Made by a program: the position numbers and the translations under genes. DNA of 21,619 nucleotides from Entamoeba invadens IP1 (lineage: Eukaryota; Evosea; Mastigamoebida; Endamoebidae). Numbering within the stretch: position 1 is the stretch's first letter; every line of letters starts with the position of its first letter. Where the stretch lies: the NCBI RefSeq assembly GCF_000330505.1, contig NW_004440331.1, forward strand, positions 82,568-104,186, given 5' to 3'. The notes beneath the pieces are model-generated. The model was not told the DNA's origin, did no database searches, and saw only the letters and a list, made by a program, of their open reading frames with translations. Positions 1 through 8,963 of the stretch are shown here, in pieces.

Positions 1-877
1 GGAATACAGCAGGTGGGAGTGTAGGAATGAAGTCCGAGACTATTTTAACAGCTTTTGATATCCATTGTTTAAATGTTTCCATATTCCCGTTGATCTGGTC
101 TTTATTTTCAACGTACGTCTCATCAATTTCAAAGGAGTTTCTGTTCTCTGCGAATTCCTCGAAGAAGGGTTTCATCTTTTCAATCAATTGATCAATGAAG
201 ATTGCTTCAAACAGGCATTGGCACAACAAATTTGTTGGGCAATTTGGTCGCATCAATTTATCAGTCCCCGCAAATTCCTCAAACTCCAAGTTCATCATCT
301 CGTGAAGAAATTCGTTTGTTATTTGGGCACTAGCGGTCATCGCCAATATCCCACGAGCCGTGTCCAATCCTCCTTTTCCATTGAAGAGAAGATTAAAACT
401 TTGTGGGCAGTGATTTAACATTAAGCAGACGATCGTCTTTAAGTCGTTAAGTTCACGATTGGTGTAGACTAAGTACTTCTCATCTTTATGATCAACTCCA
501 CCCTTTTGATTGAACTCTAAAGAAAGCTCAACGGACATTGCCTCGATGCGCTCTTGGATGTGAATAGAAGCGGAAGTTATTGCAGTCGAGTCAGATACTA
601 TTGACCCGGAAAAGATCGAAGAAGACTTGTCGGTGCCGCGCGTCCCTTTCTTCTCACGTATCGCTTTGTACTTTTTAAGGTCGGGGGGTGGCTGTAAAGG
701 ACATGGCGGAAGTTGCTTCGTCAAGCTCCGCTCGACGTTGTATTTGTTCGAAGAAGTCCCCATAGTCACTTCGCTAAACGCAGCGCTTGAAAACTCGGAA
801 AATGCTTCGGATATGGATAAACGTTTCGACTCGTCGGTCATGTGTGTCGATGGTGATTTTCTAGATGACGATCTCAT
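1..877 (-). CDS. Predicted Ras GTPase-activating protein, N-terminal part (cut by window edge)
   Basis: The minus strand is open from an ATG at 877 to the left edge, giving 292 codons without a stop. An in-frame TGA lies upstream and no earlier ATG intervenes, which fixes the start. The first ~110 residues are Ser/Thr-rich and probably disordered, with a proline cluster (PPCPLQPPPDL). From about residue 125 a helical region begins, with a block NLLCQCLFEAIFIDQLIEKM and then FEIDETYVENKDQINGN followed by ISKAVKIVSDFIPTLPPAVF. This order (helix, 'EID', then a helix ending in FP.LP..F) resembles the first half of RasGAP domains, which speed GTP hydrolysis by Ras-like GTPases at membranes. The arginine finger and the FLR motif cannot be confirmed: the finger is not obvious and the rest lies outside the window. 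It could instead be another helical GTPase regulator. The coding call is firm; the family is an inference. Confidence 0.62.
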   Translation of the reverse strand, partial: MRSSSRKSPSTHMTDESKRLSISEAFSEFSSAAFSEVTMGTSSNKYNVERSLTKQLPPCPLQPPPDLKKYKAIREKKGTRGTDKSSSIFSGSIVSDSTAITSASIHIQERIEAMSVELSLEFNQKGGVDHKDEKYLVYTNRELNDLKTIVCLMLNHCPQSFNLLFNGKGGLDTARGILAMTASAQITNEFLHEMMNLEFEEFAGTDKLMRPNCPTNLLCQCLFEAIFIDQLIEKMKPFFEEFAENRNSFEIDETYVENKDQINGNMETFKQWISKAVKIVSDFIPTLPPAVF

Positions 878-2794
878 TTTCTCATTTTGTGGATTTTCTT
901 TTTTGGAAATGCCTTTCCACGTTGTGTTGGTTTTTTAAACCACTTTCGGGATCATAAAATCTGGTTGAGACAAATCTGTTGTTGTGCTATTAGTTTGTTA
1001 TAATTTTTATTAGTTTATTGGTTTTTATTATAATTTTTTGAAAAAATTAGCTAATATATATCAAAAGTGTGGGTATGGAAAGAAAAGGTGGAAACATGTG
1101 CATTTTTTTTAAGAATACAGAAAATATTTTTAAGTGTGGTTGTTCGTGTTTTTGGTAGTATTACGGTTTTGGAAAAATGAAAAAAAAATTTCGAAACAAT
1201 TAGTTCAATTTTAGCAAAATTGTTATAATATTATAATTAAAACGATTTATTGATTGAAAAAAAGAAAAAAATCAGATCTTTCTAAATTATAATTGTATAT
1301 AAAATATATTAGAAATTTGAAAGAGCTGGTAAAAAAACTTAATACATATTGAATTATATTTTTTATAAAATATAAATTGTCAAATTATACATTTAAACTA
1401 AAATTTTAATCCCAATAATACCAAAAATCAAAAAGTCATTATATTTTTGTTTTTAAGAAAAGTGTTTGTTTCTAAAAATATTTAAAAGGCAATTGTGGTA
1501 TGATGGTAATAAACAGTTAAAAAATTTCAATTAAATTTTGTAAAGTGGTAATCATTTTCGTCATTTTTCGTCCTATATTAATTATTATGTGTATTTAATT
1601 ATTTAATTATAGTTATTTTTTTTTAAACATCATTTTTATTAACGATATTATAGTTTATTCAATCTATTTTCAAGGTGTTGTATATTTGTTTTTACTTAAT
1701 TTAAATATATTTTTTAATCACTGAAATTAAAATTATTATAATTTAGGATGTGTAGTATTTAAATAGTAAATATAAATTAAAAGTAATAAAACCCCATAAT
1801 AATTGTTAATAGTTAATAAATTCAATAATTATAAGACTAAAAACTGAGAATAAATAGAAGATGATGAGAATTCCAATAAAAGACAAAAATAATGGTTATG
1901 TTCTTTCGGGCCTGATTCTATATTTTTTCTTTTTAACTATTTTATTAATTTATTTTTTAAACTTATTTTATTATAATTGAAATAATTTAGTATTTCCAAT
2001 AAATTGTTTCTATATATTAATAAAATATAATATAATTTATTATTTTAATCAATTATAAAATATAATATAATATATAATTAATATTAATATTAAAATAATT
2101 TATTATTATTGTAAAAAAGTCATTTTGTCCTGTTTTATAGCTAATAAACTGCCCGATAGTTACTCAAAAAGAAGACAAATAAATTATATAAAAAACAACA
2201 AGAAGTTTTATAACAATAAACAGTTAAAAAATTGCTATTTTCAAGTTTTAAAAAAACCTCAATCTTTTAAATGGTTGTTGTTTAAGTTGAATAATAACAG
2301 AATAAACAATTATATTCCAAATATTTTTTTTTCAAAATATAAACAAAAACAAATTAATAAATTGTTGTTTTTTATTGTTTTAAAATTAAATTTGGGAAAG
2401 ATAGAGCATCTCAAAATTAAATGTAAACACGCTGTGATTAGTGACAGAGTTTCTTTTTATAGTATAAAATACCACAGCCTGTCTTGAGGCTACTTACAAC
2501 AATAACCAAACAGTCACTGAAAACCGAATAAGTATTTGATTGTGCAATTTTACTATTATATAACCAATAAACTAGAATATAATAGTATTGTAATTATAAT
2601 ATAACAATTTCTTGATTACCACAAAGATCGATAATAAGAAAAATAATTATTAATATATTATTTGTAACAACGAGTGTCCCCGTAGTGGTATATTGTCAAC
2701 TCTGAATCAACAAACAGAATACGTTTAATGAAATGCCTAAAAAAGCCTTTTTTAATATATAAAAACGCACAACTGTGTATAGTTTCAAATCCCC
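878..2794. other. AT-rich spacer without a convincing gene
   Basis: About 1.9 kb of very AT-rich DNA with many A/T runs lies between two divergent genes. The only long open stretch (2125-2487, plus) has no ATG in frame and encodes Lys/Asn/Ile-rich low-complexity sequence, so I do not call it a gene. The part around 2400-2530 is richer in GC than its flanks and holds a small hairpin (AGCCT/AGGCT near 2478-2493) just after a TATA-like run, but no known RNA family could be recognised. A TATA-like run (aatatataaaa, about 2754-2764) sits about 30 bases before the start of the BAR gene. Confidence 0.5.
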
Positions 2795-3565
2795 ATGTTC
2801 AAGAAGTTCACCAACTTAGTCAAGAAAGACAAAGACGAATTGTCCGAGCAAATAGAGCACGACAAGAAAGAGCTTGATGATCTTGAGAAGAAGATTAAGA
2901 AGTTCCAAAGTTCAGCCGAGAAGTTAGGTGACCAATTCAAGACTCAATTTGATGACCACAAGAAGTGCATGAAGATCGGTGCTGATTGTGTAAATACCTC
3001 ACCCAATCCCTTTGAACAGTCAGTTGCTATTATTGAAGAGGCTTCGAATCTGTACACTGAATATCAAGAAAAGCTTGAGAGTAAAGCATTCAAGCCACTT
3101 AAAAACTTCATGGAGTCGATCACCACATTACAAAAAAGAGTCAAAATCCTTGATGACAGAAAGAAGGCATTAGACAAAGCCGAAGAGAAGTATCACGACA
3201 TGTTAAAGAAGCCCGAGTCAAAACAACTTGGACTTAGTGACTTAAAAACAAACTATCAGAATTCCCTCGACTCATGGACTTACTTAAGAGACGAAATGAG
3301 TGTCGACATCAGAAAGTTGGTTGACGACATTAATGGCAACTTCGCACAGATCTGTGGTGTCTTCATGAAGATATATGCCGACTACATGAGAAAGGCGGAT
3401 GATGTCTGGAAGAAGTTGTATGACTTTGCTGACGATTTGAAGGTGGGCGACCTCGACAAACAACTGAACTTCACTCCAACAGATCATTCGATGGTTGGCG
3501 AACCAAATGTTCAGGCAAGACGTGAAAAGGAAATTTCACAGGGAACTTACAAAAAGATCGAATAA
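2795..3565 (+). CDS. BAR-domain protein
   Basis: The 256-residue product is almost entirely charged helix, with no signal peptide or membrane segment. The pattern fits an amphiphysin/endophilin-like BAR domain over about residues 5-225. It has a Lys-rich amphipathic start (MFKKFTNLVKKDKDE), a long first helix (about 15-55), HKKCMKIGADC near 54, a second helix with a conserved-looking basic stretch (RVKILDDRKKALDKAEEKYHDML, about 114-136), and a third helix closing with MKIYADYMRKADDVWKKL. BAR domains dimerise into crescents that sense or bend membranes in endocytosis and trafficking; Entamoeba has several such proteins. There is no SH3 domain after it, so this is a BAR-only protein with a short tail. 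The ATG is the first in frame and follows a TATA-like run by about 30 bases. The next gene starts 73 bases after its stop on the same strand. The family call rests on pattern and heptad-like composition, not on an alignment. Confidence 0.83.
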   Translation: MFKKFTNLVKKDKDELSEQIEHDKKELDDLEKKIKKFQSSAEKLGDQFKTQFDDHKKCMKIGADCVNTSPNPFEQSVAIIEEASNLYTEYQEKLESKAFKPLKNFMESITTLQKRVKILDDRKKALDKAEEKYHDMLKKPESKQLGLSDLKTNYQNSLDSWTYLRDEMSVDIRKLVDDINGNFAQICGVFMKIYADYMRKADDVWKKLYDFADDLKVGDLDKQLNFTPTDHSMVGEPNVQARREKEISQGTYKKIE

Positions 3566-3638
3566 GCATTTTCATTTTGTTACTTTTTTCTATACTTTTT
3601 TTAATAAGAACTAATAACTAATAGTAAAAGGTAGTGGA

Positions 3639-4748
3639 ATGAAGTGCCTTCTTGTTGTGTCAGTGCTTGTAATTCTCACACTCTCTTTGTTCTTTGCATT
3701 ACCTGCAGATGATATCAAGATGGTGTTAAGGCACAAATATTCACATGACGATAACAAGTATTTTAAGACCACCGCAATGCACAGTGAACACCAAAAACCA
3801 TTAAAACGGGAATTACAAGATCTGAATGAAGAAGACCTCAAAATATTGAAAGAAGAATATAACACGTACGCATTTCTTGTAATGAAAAAGGACAAAATCG
3901 TCATTGAAAAGTACTTTGATGACACGACAGCTAAGAGCACCTTCAACCCATTTTCAGCTACTAAAACAATTGTTTCCATTTTGTTTGGTATTGCTTTGGA
4001 CAAACAATACATCACATCAATCGACGATAAAGTTGATAAGTACTTTCCAACATCAGGACTTGCAAACAGTACTCTTAAAGATGTTCTGCGAATGGAAAGT
4101 GGATTAGGGCTTCCATACCCACATTGGTTGTTGACATTTGGTCGAGATTACTTCGCAAGTAACTTGACTCAAAGGGCTGAAGGACTTAAGCCTCAATATG
4201 AGAGTGGGAAGTATTGGGTATATAGTAACATGAATACACAGACTATCAGTCAAGTCATAGAGAGGGCAACACATCTAAAGTTGTCTCAATTCGCTCAAGA
4301 ACATTTGTGGAAATACATATCCACAGCAGATGCTGAATGGTGTATGGACGAGAGTGATAACGTTAAAGCGTATTGTTGTTTCTATATGACTTCTGAGGAC
4401 TTTTTAAGACTTGGAAAATTGGTTTTGGACAAAGGGAGTTTTAACAACAACCAAATCATATCGACTGAATACTTAAGCAAGGTCTTCGTTGCAGATGGAA
4501 CAGCACAAATTTTAGTACACAATAGTTCTAATATTAAGAATGAGTGGTATGGCCTTCAAGGATGGAGAATGAGTATTGATAATCATGAAGTAAAGTACTT
4601 CTCTGGTATTGGTGGGCAATTGGTGATTATTATTGAAGACCTCGACTTAGTCATTTCACGTTTTGGATTTGACAAAAGTGTTAACTTACGTCGAACAGTT
4701 GAGCCTTTAGTCCGAAGATTAGTGTATGTAGCTGAACACTACTTATAG
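3639..4748 (+). CDS. Secreted serine hydrolase of the beta-lactamase fold
   Basis: The 369-residue protein begins with a clear signal peptide (hydrophobic residues 4-20, likely cleavage near ALPA-D at 23/24), so it should enter the secretory pathway. The catalytic motifs of the class C beta-lactamase / DD-peptidase / 6-aminohexanoate-dimer hydrolase superfamily are present in order. SATK is at 106-109 (S106 nucleophile, K109 general base), YSN at 195-197, and GIGG at 323-326 stands where the H/K-x-G strand motif is expected. The sequence around SATK (NPFSATKTIVSILFGIALD) and the IDDKVDKYFP segment are also typical. The natural substrate cannot be told from sequence; family members in eukaryotes are usually esterases or amidases, not antibiotic-resistance enzymes. 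It may be surface-bound or lysosomal. The gene is intronless and uses the first ATG, 73 bases after the BAR gene; a GAAC core (aagaacta, about 3606) lies before it and could be a promoter element. Confidence 0.92.
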   Translation: MKCLLVVSVLVILTLSLFFALPADDIKMVLRHKYSHDDNKYFKTTAMHSEHQKPLKRELQDLNEEDLKILKEEYNTYAFLVMKKDKIVIEKYFDDTTAKSTFNPFSATKTIVSILFGIALDKQYITSIDDKVDKYFPTSGLANSTLKDVLRMESGLGLPYPHWLLTFGRDYFASNLTQRAEGLKPQYESGKYWVYSNMNTQTISQVIERATHLKLSQFAQEHLWKYISTADAEWCMDESDNVKAYCCFYMTSEDFLRLGKLVLDKGSFNNNQIISTEYLSKVFVADGTAQILVHNSSNIKNEWYGLQGWRMSIDNHEVKYFSGIGGQLVIIIEDLDLVISRFGFDKSVNLRRTVEPLVRRLVYVAEHYL

Positions 4749-4995
4749 GCTAAGACAGGTATAATTGACTTCAAATGATTACTAATTAAAATAGATACAA
4801 TTAAACTATAAATATAATATATTATAATTATATTATAATTATATTCTATACTCGACAACCCACAAGAACACATCAATAACATCACAAATCTATTTTAGTC
4901 CAACTGTATTTCAGTGATGACGTCTGATGGTATTGATGGGTATATCATCCATCCCAACAGGCACAATATAATAGAGAATAATATGTAAAACCCAT

Positions 4996-5896
4996 CTATT
5001 TGTCATGTTTTGTTATTAAGTTATTTAACAAACGACACTGAAGTAACAAACAAAAGAAGTAATATTGAACTCCAAAGGCATTCCATAGCGAATAATACGA
5101 CGCCGTTAGTGGAAGCAAAACAGCTGTTGTGATGTACAAAAGAGTTGTTTTCCGTTTGATTATAAAGAACACAAAAGACCCAAGTAACAAAGGACATACC
5201 AAATGGAGCACTCGATACATAAAAAGTGCCATATTAGATGGTGGCAAAAAGGTGAGGACAGCCTCCCCAAGGACGTATTGGATGAACACCACTGTAGTAA
5301 AGCTCCTCATCAGAAACGGCTTTCCTCACTGTCAAACAATTCAACTTTGAACACTAAACAAACTGTCCATGAAGATTGGAGTTGGAAACATCGGGAGATC
5401 ATTTCGCCGCCTGACAACACCGAGTACGATGAGTGCCACAAACGCGATTGTGAAAATTGCGAGCAAAGTGATTGGGACGATGTCAAAGGGGATTGAAGAT
5501 GTGAAGTGGAGGGGTATCCACACCATCCATAATATCAACACAACGACATACATCCCAAAGAATGACGGCGCACACCCCATTGACAACTATTTGTAAGTTT
5601 TTTATCGCTTCACGTTGATGAAAACACACCGTTTCAAAGAGAAATAGAATGTAAACAACTTGGAGATGATGTGTTAACTGGACGCACGCAATGCGGTTGA
5701 ACGTCTCTTCGTACGTCTCGGAGCGGAGAGAGAAAAATCCCGAATTGATAAACACTGACAAAAAGGATAACAAATGGACCACCAAAGAAACCACTATGGA
5801 TCCCATCGTGATGATTTGATAGATTGGTTCCTGGCATGTTACACATTTTTTGAGTGTTGAAAAGTTGAAGTGAAGGAGAGTTTGCCCTGTATGCAT
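4996..5896 (-). CDS. Multipass membrane protein of unknown family, interrupted by introns or a frameshift
   Basis: Three minus-strand frames each encode strongly hydrophobic segments and are best read as one gene. The downstream join is convincing: GTTTGTT at 5363 to CTACAG at 5292 is a 72-base intron that removes an in-frame stop and restores the frame (...PTPIFMD-M-VFIQYVLGE...). The upstream join is uncertain. An intron ending in AAATAG at 5587 and starting at 5629 (43 bases, GTGTGT) or 5656 (70 bases, GTTTAC) restores the frame; the alternative is a one-base frameshift near 5550. With the 43-base option the product is 261 residues with about seven membrane segments and a basic RRR after the third. 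The start is the first ATG (5896); upstream in-frame sequence has only a TTG. The last residues (LLNNLITKHDK) are a short cytosolic-like tail. No family was recognised. It converges with the hydrolase gene. It could be a pseudogene. Confidence 0.62.
5292..5363 (-). other. Probable intron in the multipass membrane gene
   Basis: The 72-base segment opens with GTTTGTT, the Entamoeba donor consensus, and ends in CTACAG. It contains stop codons for the entering frame, and its removal joins two hydrophobic coding frames without a break. The acceptor is CAG where TAG is usual. Confidence 0.65.
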
Positions 5897-6167
5897 AATA
5901 TAATATTTTGGAGTTCGTCCCAAGTATATTTGTATTTAACTAAACTATTTGTTTGATATTTTTATTATTAAACAATAGTTTTTAGTACTACTGTTTCAAT
6001 TCATTTTTTAATATTTTCGTCGCATCATCGCGATAAAATATAATAGTGGAAATGATAAAATTGTGAAATAAAAATGAGAAAATTTTGATTTTTTGTGTTT
6101 TGAAATGTGTGAATTGATGTTTTAGATTATAGACAGCAAATAATAAAAGTACAAAATAAGACTCAAG

Positions 6168-7301
6168 TTACAAATCAACACATTGAAACACAACAAACCG
6201 CTTGGGGTGAAACGTATTTCCACTGCAAAACGAATTGTCAACAACGTTTTCAAGTTTGTTGTAAAAACAACAATCGCCCTCAAACCCTCTTTTCATGATT
6301 CCAATTGCCCCACTGATATAAAAGAGTCTGTGGCGTTTATCTATATCACTCCCACAACGAAAAGCATATTGACTATATTTGTCCATTAATTTATACTTTT
6401 GTTGTCCATCAATTCTTCCATTTGAGAACAATGAAAACGCGAAAGAATTTTTATCTTGAATCCAAACATCAGGCCCAGTTATTTCATTATACAAGAAGCC
6501 GCCAAATTTATTTCCGTCAGTGTCCTCAATCACAACTAAAATGTCTTTATGACCAACAACACTCATCCGAAATGTTGGACTTCCTTGACTATAATCGTCT
6601 TTGTAAGAGTCGAATAAAACGGTGTTTATTCTTTTGTTTGACCAAAGTTCGAGTTGTCTTATTTCGTCTCCACTTAAATTACCGATGGGTGTTTTCTTCA
6701 TTTCATCATCAGAGTCCAGAAGACTGACGTCTCTCACATCTTCTTCCATTGCGACATCTGTTGTATTTTTTTCATTGATTGCATTACCATCAACCTTTAG
6801 AGGTTCTTCAATTATCATCATATGGTTAGTTTCTTTCACCATTTTGCACTCAACCCCGTCACGCCTTGTCATCTGGTCGCGGGATCTTTTTAACTCATCA
6901 AATTCCCTCATCTTTGCAATATGATTTGACTCCAGTTGTGTTATTCTCCCCATTAATTCCATTTTCTCCCCTTTTGCCTTTTCATTTTCGAACTCAGAAA
7001 GCTTGTTGATTACGTCGAAAAACACTCCGTCTCCCCAGAAGTCGGTTTTGTCCAAAATATCGCACAATGTTTGGCAGACCTTTTCCACGTTATTAGAAAA
7101 GGTGAGGAACGTGTTTTTCAGTTGGCGTTCTGATTTAGTTTCATTCAAATAGGCGAACACACTTTTTGCCAAAATACATTGTTCGACTTTGTTGTTTGTT
7201 TTCTTCAGTGTCTCGTACTTTTCTTGTGTATTCAAAAATAAGAATACCCTTCTCTCCACCTCCTCAAGTTGTTGATGGAGTTGTTTAAATATTTCATCCA
7301 T
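6168..7301 (-). CDS. Coiled-coil TLDc-domain protein
   Basis: The product (377 residues from the first ATG at 7301) has two parts. The N-terminal ~200 residues are charged helices with heptad-like stretches (about 1-45 and 98-142) followed by an acidic linker (DVAMEEDVRDVSLLDSDDE). The C-terminal ~160 residues (about 215-376) carry TLDc hallmarks: an opening LELWSNKRINTVLFDSYKDD, the central FGGFLYNEI (FGGF at about 266-269), WIQDKNSFAFSLFSNGR, a KYKLMDKYSQYAF block, and a closing FHPKRFVVFQCVDL strand. TLDc domains occur in proteins linked to oxidative stress protection and V-ATPase regulation; Entamoeba encodes many TLDc/coiled-coil proteins whose role is unknown. The usual closing glutamate-rich strand is replaced here by FQCVDL. 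The frame is open for 14 codons before this ATG but only from a TTG, so the ATG is preferred; a short upstream exon is possible but there is little room. It is divergent from the RRM-like gene. Confidence 0.88.
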   Translation of the reverse strand: MDEIFKQLHQQLEEVERRVFLFLNTQEKYETLKKTNNKVEQCILAKSVFAYLNETKSERQLKNTFLTFSNNVEKVCQTLCDILDKTDFWGDGVFFDVINKLSEFENEKAKGEKMELMGRITQLESNHIAKMREFDELKRSRDQMTRRDGVECKMVKETNHMMIIEEPLKVDGNAINEKNTTDVAMEEDVRDVSLLDSDDEMKKTPIGNLSGDEIRQLELWSNKRINTVLFDSYKDDYSQGSPTFRMSVVGHKDILVVIEDTDGNKFGGFLYNEITGPDVWIQDKNSFAFSLFSNGRIDGQQKYKLMDKYSQYAFRCGSDIDKRHRLFYISGAIGIMKRGFEGDCCFYNKLENVVDNSFCSGNTFHPKRFVVFQCVDL

Positions 7302-7432
7302 TTGTTTTTCAGTTTTTGCCTCATCACTTCGGTACCATTTCAAAAGACCCTGACAATAAAACTATTATATAATAATACATTATTAATTACAAATAGTAAG
7401 TTGCTCAAAGGAACAACTAAAGCATACAAACC
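7302..7432. promoter_or_regulatory. Compact bidirectional promoter region
   Basis: Only 131 bases separate the two divergent start codons. The segment is AT-rich, with a TATA-like stretch (ttatataataatac, about 7364-7377) and a GAAC core (ggaacaact, 7410-7418) about 20 bases before the plus-strand ATG. GAAC and TATA-like elements are known core promoter parts in Entamoeba; their use here is inferred from position. Confidence 0.4.
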
Positions 7433-8635
7433 ATGTCATTACCATCGTGTGTCACCTTATATTTCAAACAGAAGTATGCACGAGTGTATGACATGGATTA
7501 TCTCTCATCTTTATTCTCTAAAATCAATATTGTTCCCAAAGACGATGTAATAGAAACGGTGACATCCTTTCAAGCAAAATTTGATTATTCGGACATTCCA
7601 ATCATAGTAGCAAACCAGTCGCTCTTTTCGAATTTTATTATTTTACCCTACTTTTCTCCAAATGAAATTCCAACAATTAAAAAAGTCTTTTTTAAAAACG
7701 TCCGCGATGAAATCAAGTTGGACGATATCATCAAGAAATTGAACCACGCGTCTGTCTTTGAGATCGACCGATATGCTTCAGTTGTGCATACTGTTGTTGA
7801 CGTAGCCACAGCACAGATCATTCAAAAATTTTCTTCACTCTTTCAAAAGGAAATAGGAGGGGTTGGCTTTACTGTTTCTGTCTGTGACTATGGGTATGAA
7901 ATTTCGTTGACCATTCCCACGCCATCTTTTTCAAAAGAACTCAAAGAGTATTTAAATAGTTTTGGAACTATATTTAATATAGATATAACTCGACGCACTG
8001 AAGATCGGATGACACTTATAGTCGGATATACAACTATAGAATCTGCAGAGAAACTATATGAAGCTATTAATGATAAAGATAACTATAAAGCAAAACGGTT
8101 TTACTTAACTAGCGAAGACTTAACCATTCAGAAGTGTCGAACTAAAGTATTCAAGCCGTTGGACAAGAAGTGGTTTGTCTGCACCATTCCAGAAACTTGG
8201 AACAAAGGAACCGTCGAGAGTAAACTCGCGACTCCTCTCTTGACCTTTGAAAGAGTCGCAATATGCGGATTTAAAAACACTTATATCTTCTCAACAGAGG
8301 CCTCGTTCCAACCAAATAATCACGTGGAAATTGAGTGGACCTTTGCTCGAGTCGAAAAGGATGATTTCTTTTACTCTCTTAATAGAGTTATCTCTAAAAG
8401 TACGAATATATTCCCAAAGGAAAATCAACTCTTCATTTCTAAAATCCCAATTTTCTTGCAAAATACGCCCAACTTGGCGGCTATTTTCGGGGATTTCGGG
8501 AGATTGGCAAATGTCGGGATTTCTTTTGTGGGAGAGTGCCACGGGTACATCACTTTCTTTGAAAAAAAACCTGCAGACACTCTGATTAAAATCGAAAATA
8601 TGCAAAATGGAATGGTCATCGGCCATAGAAACTGA
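7433..8635 (+). CDS. Protein with several degenerate RRM-like domains
   Basis: The 400-residue intronless protein has no signal peptide or membrane segment. Its last ~70 residues look like an RNA recognition motif: an RNP2-like strand LFISKI (333-338), a helix TPNLAAIFGDFG, and an RNP1-like strand GECHGYITF (367-375), then a helix and IGHRN. A second unit is visible at about 155-215 (YEISLTIPTPS, helix KELKEYLNSFG, strand DRMTLIVGY, helix ESAEKLYEAI). A weaker third unit covers about 247-292 (WFVCTIP ... VAICGFKNTYIFSTEASF). Residues 55-125 (IIVANQSL ... FILPYFS) might be a fourth. The layout recalls PTB/hnRNP L-type proteins with several RRMs, which bind RNA in splicing or stability control. 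The aromatic RNP positions are only partly kept, so some units may have lost RNA binding. The role is inferred. The start is the first ATG. Confidence 0.6.
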   Translation: MSLPSCVTLYFKQKYARVYDMDYLSSLFSKINIVPKDDVIETVTSFQAKFDYSDIPIIVANQSLFSNFIILPYFSPNEIPTIKKVFFKNVRDEIKLDDIIKKLNHASVFEIDRYASVVHTVVDVATAQIIQKFSSLFQKEIGGVGFTVSVCDYGYEISLTIPTPSFSKELKEYLNSFGTIFNIDITRRTEDRMTLIVGYTTIESAEKLYEAINDKDNYKAKRFYLTSEDLTIQKCRTKVFKPLDKKWFVCTIPETWNKGTVESKLATPLLTFERVAICGFKNTYIFSTEASFQPNNHVEIEWTFARVEKDDFFYSLNRVISKSTNIFPKENQLFISKIPIFLQNTPNLAAIFGDFGRLANVGISFVGECHGYITFFEKKPADTLIKIENMQNGMVIGHRN

Positions 8636-8963
8636 TTGTTTTGTTGATTGGTATTTGGTTTATTCCGACCATATTATGTGAGTAATAAAGTCAGATAATG
8701 TTATTATTTTTTTTCTCCTTTCAAAAATAAATTGTATGATTAATTTATTAATTTATTAATTTTTTATGATATTTTTACTACACTTGATTATGAGAAAGAA
8801 ATTAAATAGTTTGTTAAATTATGCATTTAAACTATATTATATAGTTTGTGTTATTTGGTTTTTAAAAACATAAAATAGTCCAACAATATGACAAGTTAGA
8901 TTAGATTTGGAGGAACAAACAAACATTTAAAGAGCGAATAAACAGGGGAGTTATACTGTAAAA
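8636..8963. promoter_or_regulatory. AT-rich spacer with a promoter for the following small gene
   Basis: The first 250 bases are A/T-rich with no reading frame of note. Near its end, ggaacaaac (8912-8920, a GAAC core) and catttaaag (8924-8932, close to the Entamoeba TATA-like GTATTTAAAG) stand 30-50 bases before the next ATG, the usual distance for a core promoter in this genus. Confidence 0.42.

Noticed and set aside
65..938. Two plus-strand open frames near the left edge
   Set aside because: They are shadows of the minus-strand RasGAP-like gene, whose frame is open through the whole stretch and has typical codon use.
2215..2233. A 19-base word also found at 1508-1526 as a possible repeat element
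   Set aside because: The word (aataaacagttaaaaaatt) is almost pure A/T, and such matches are expected by chance in a spacer of this composition.
2125..2487. 120-codon plus-strand open frame in the large spacer
   Set aside because: It starts only at a TTG, has no ATG in frame, and encodes Lys/Asn/Ile-rich low-complexity sequence as expected from A/T-rich DNA.
2400..2530. A spliceosomal snRNA
   Set aside because: None of the hallmark sequences of U1, U2, U4, U5 or U6 could be found; only a small generic hairpin is present.
5129..5596. Three plus-strand open frames
   Set aside because: They are antisense to the hydrophobic minus-strand membrane gene, and their translations are polar and uneven with no shared pattern.
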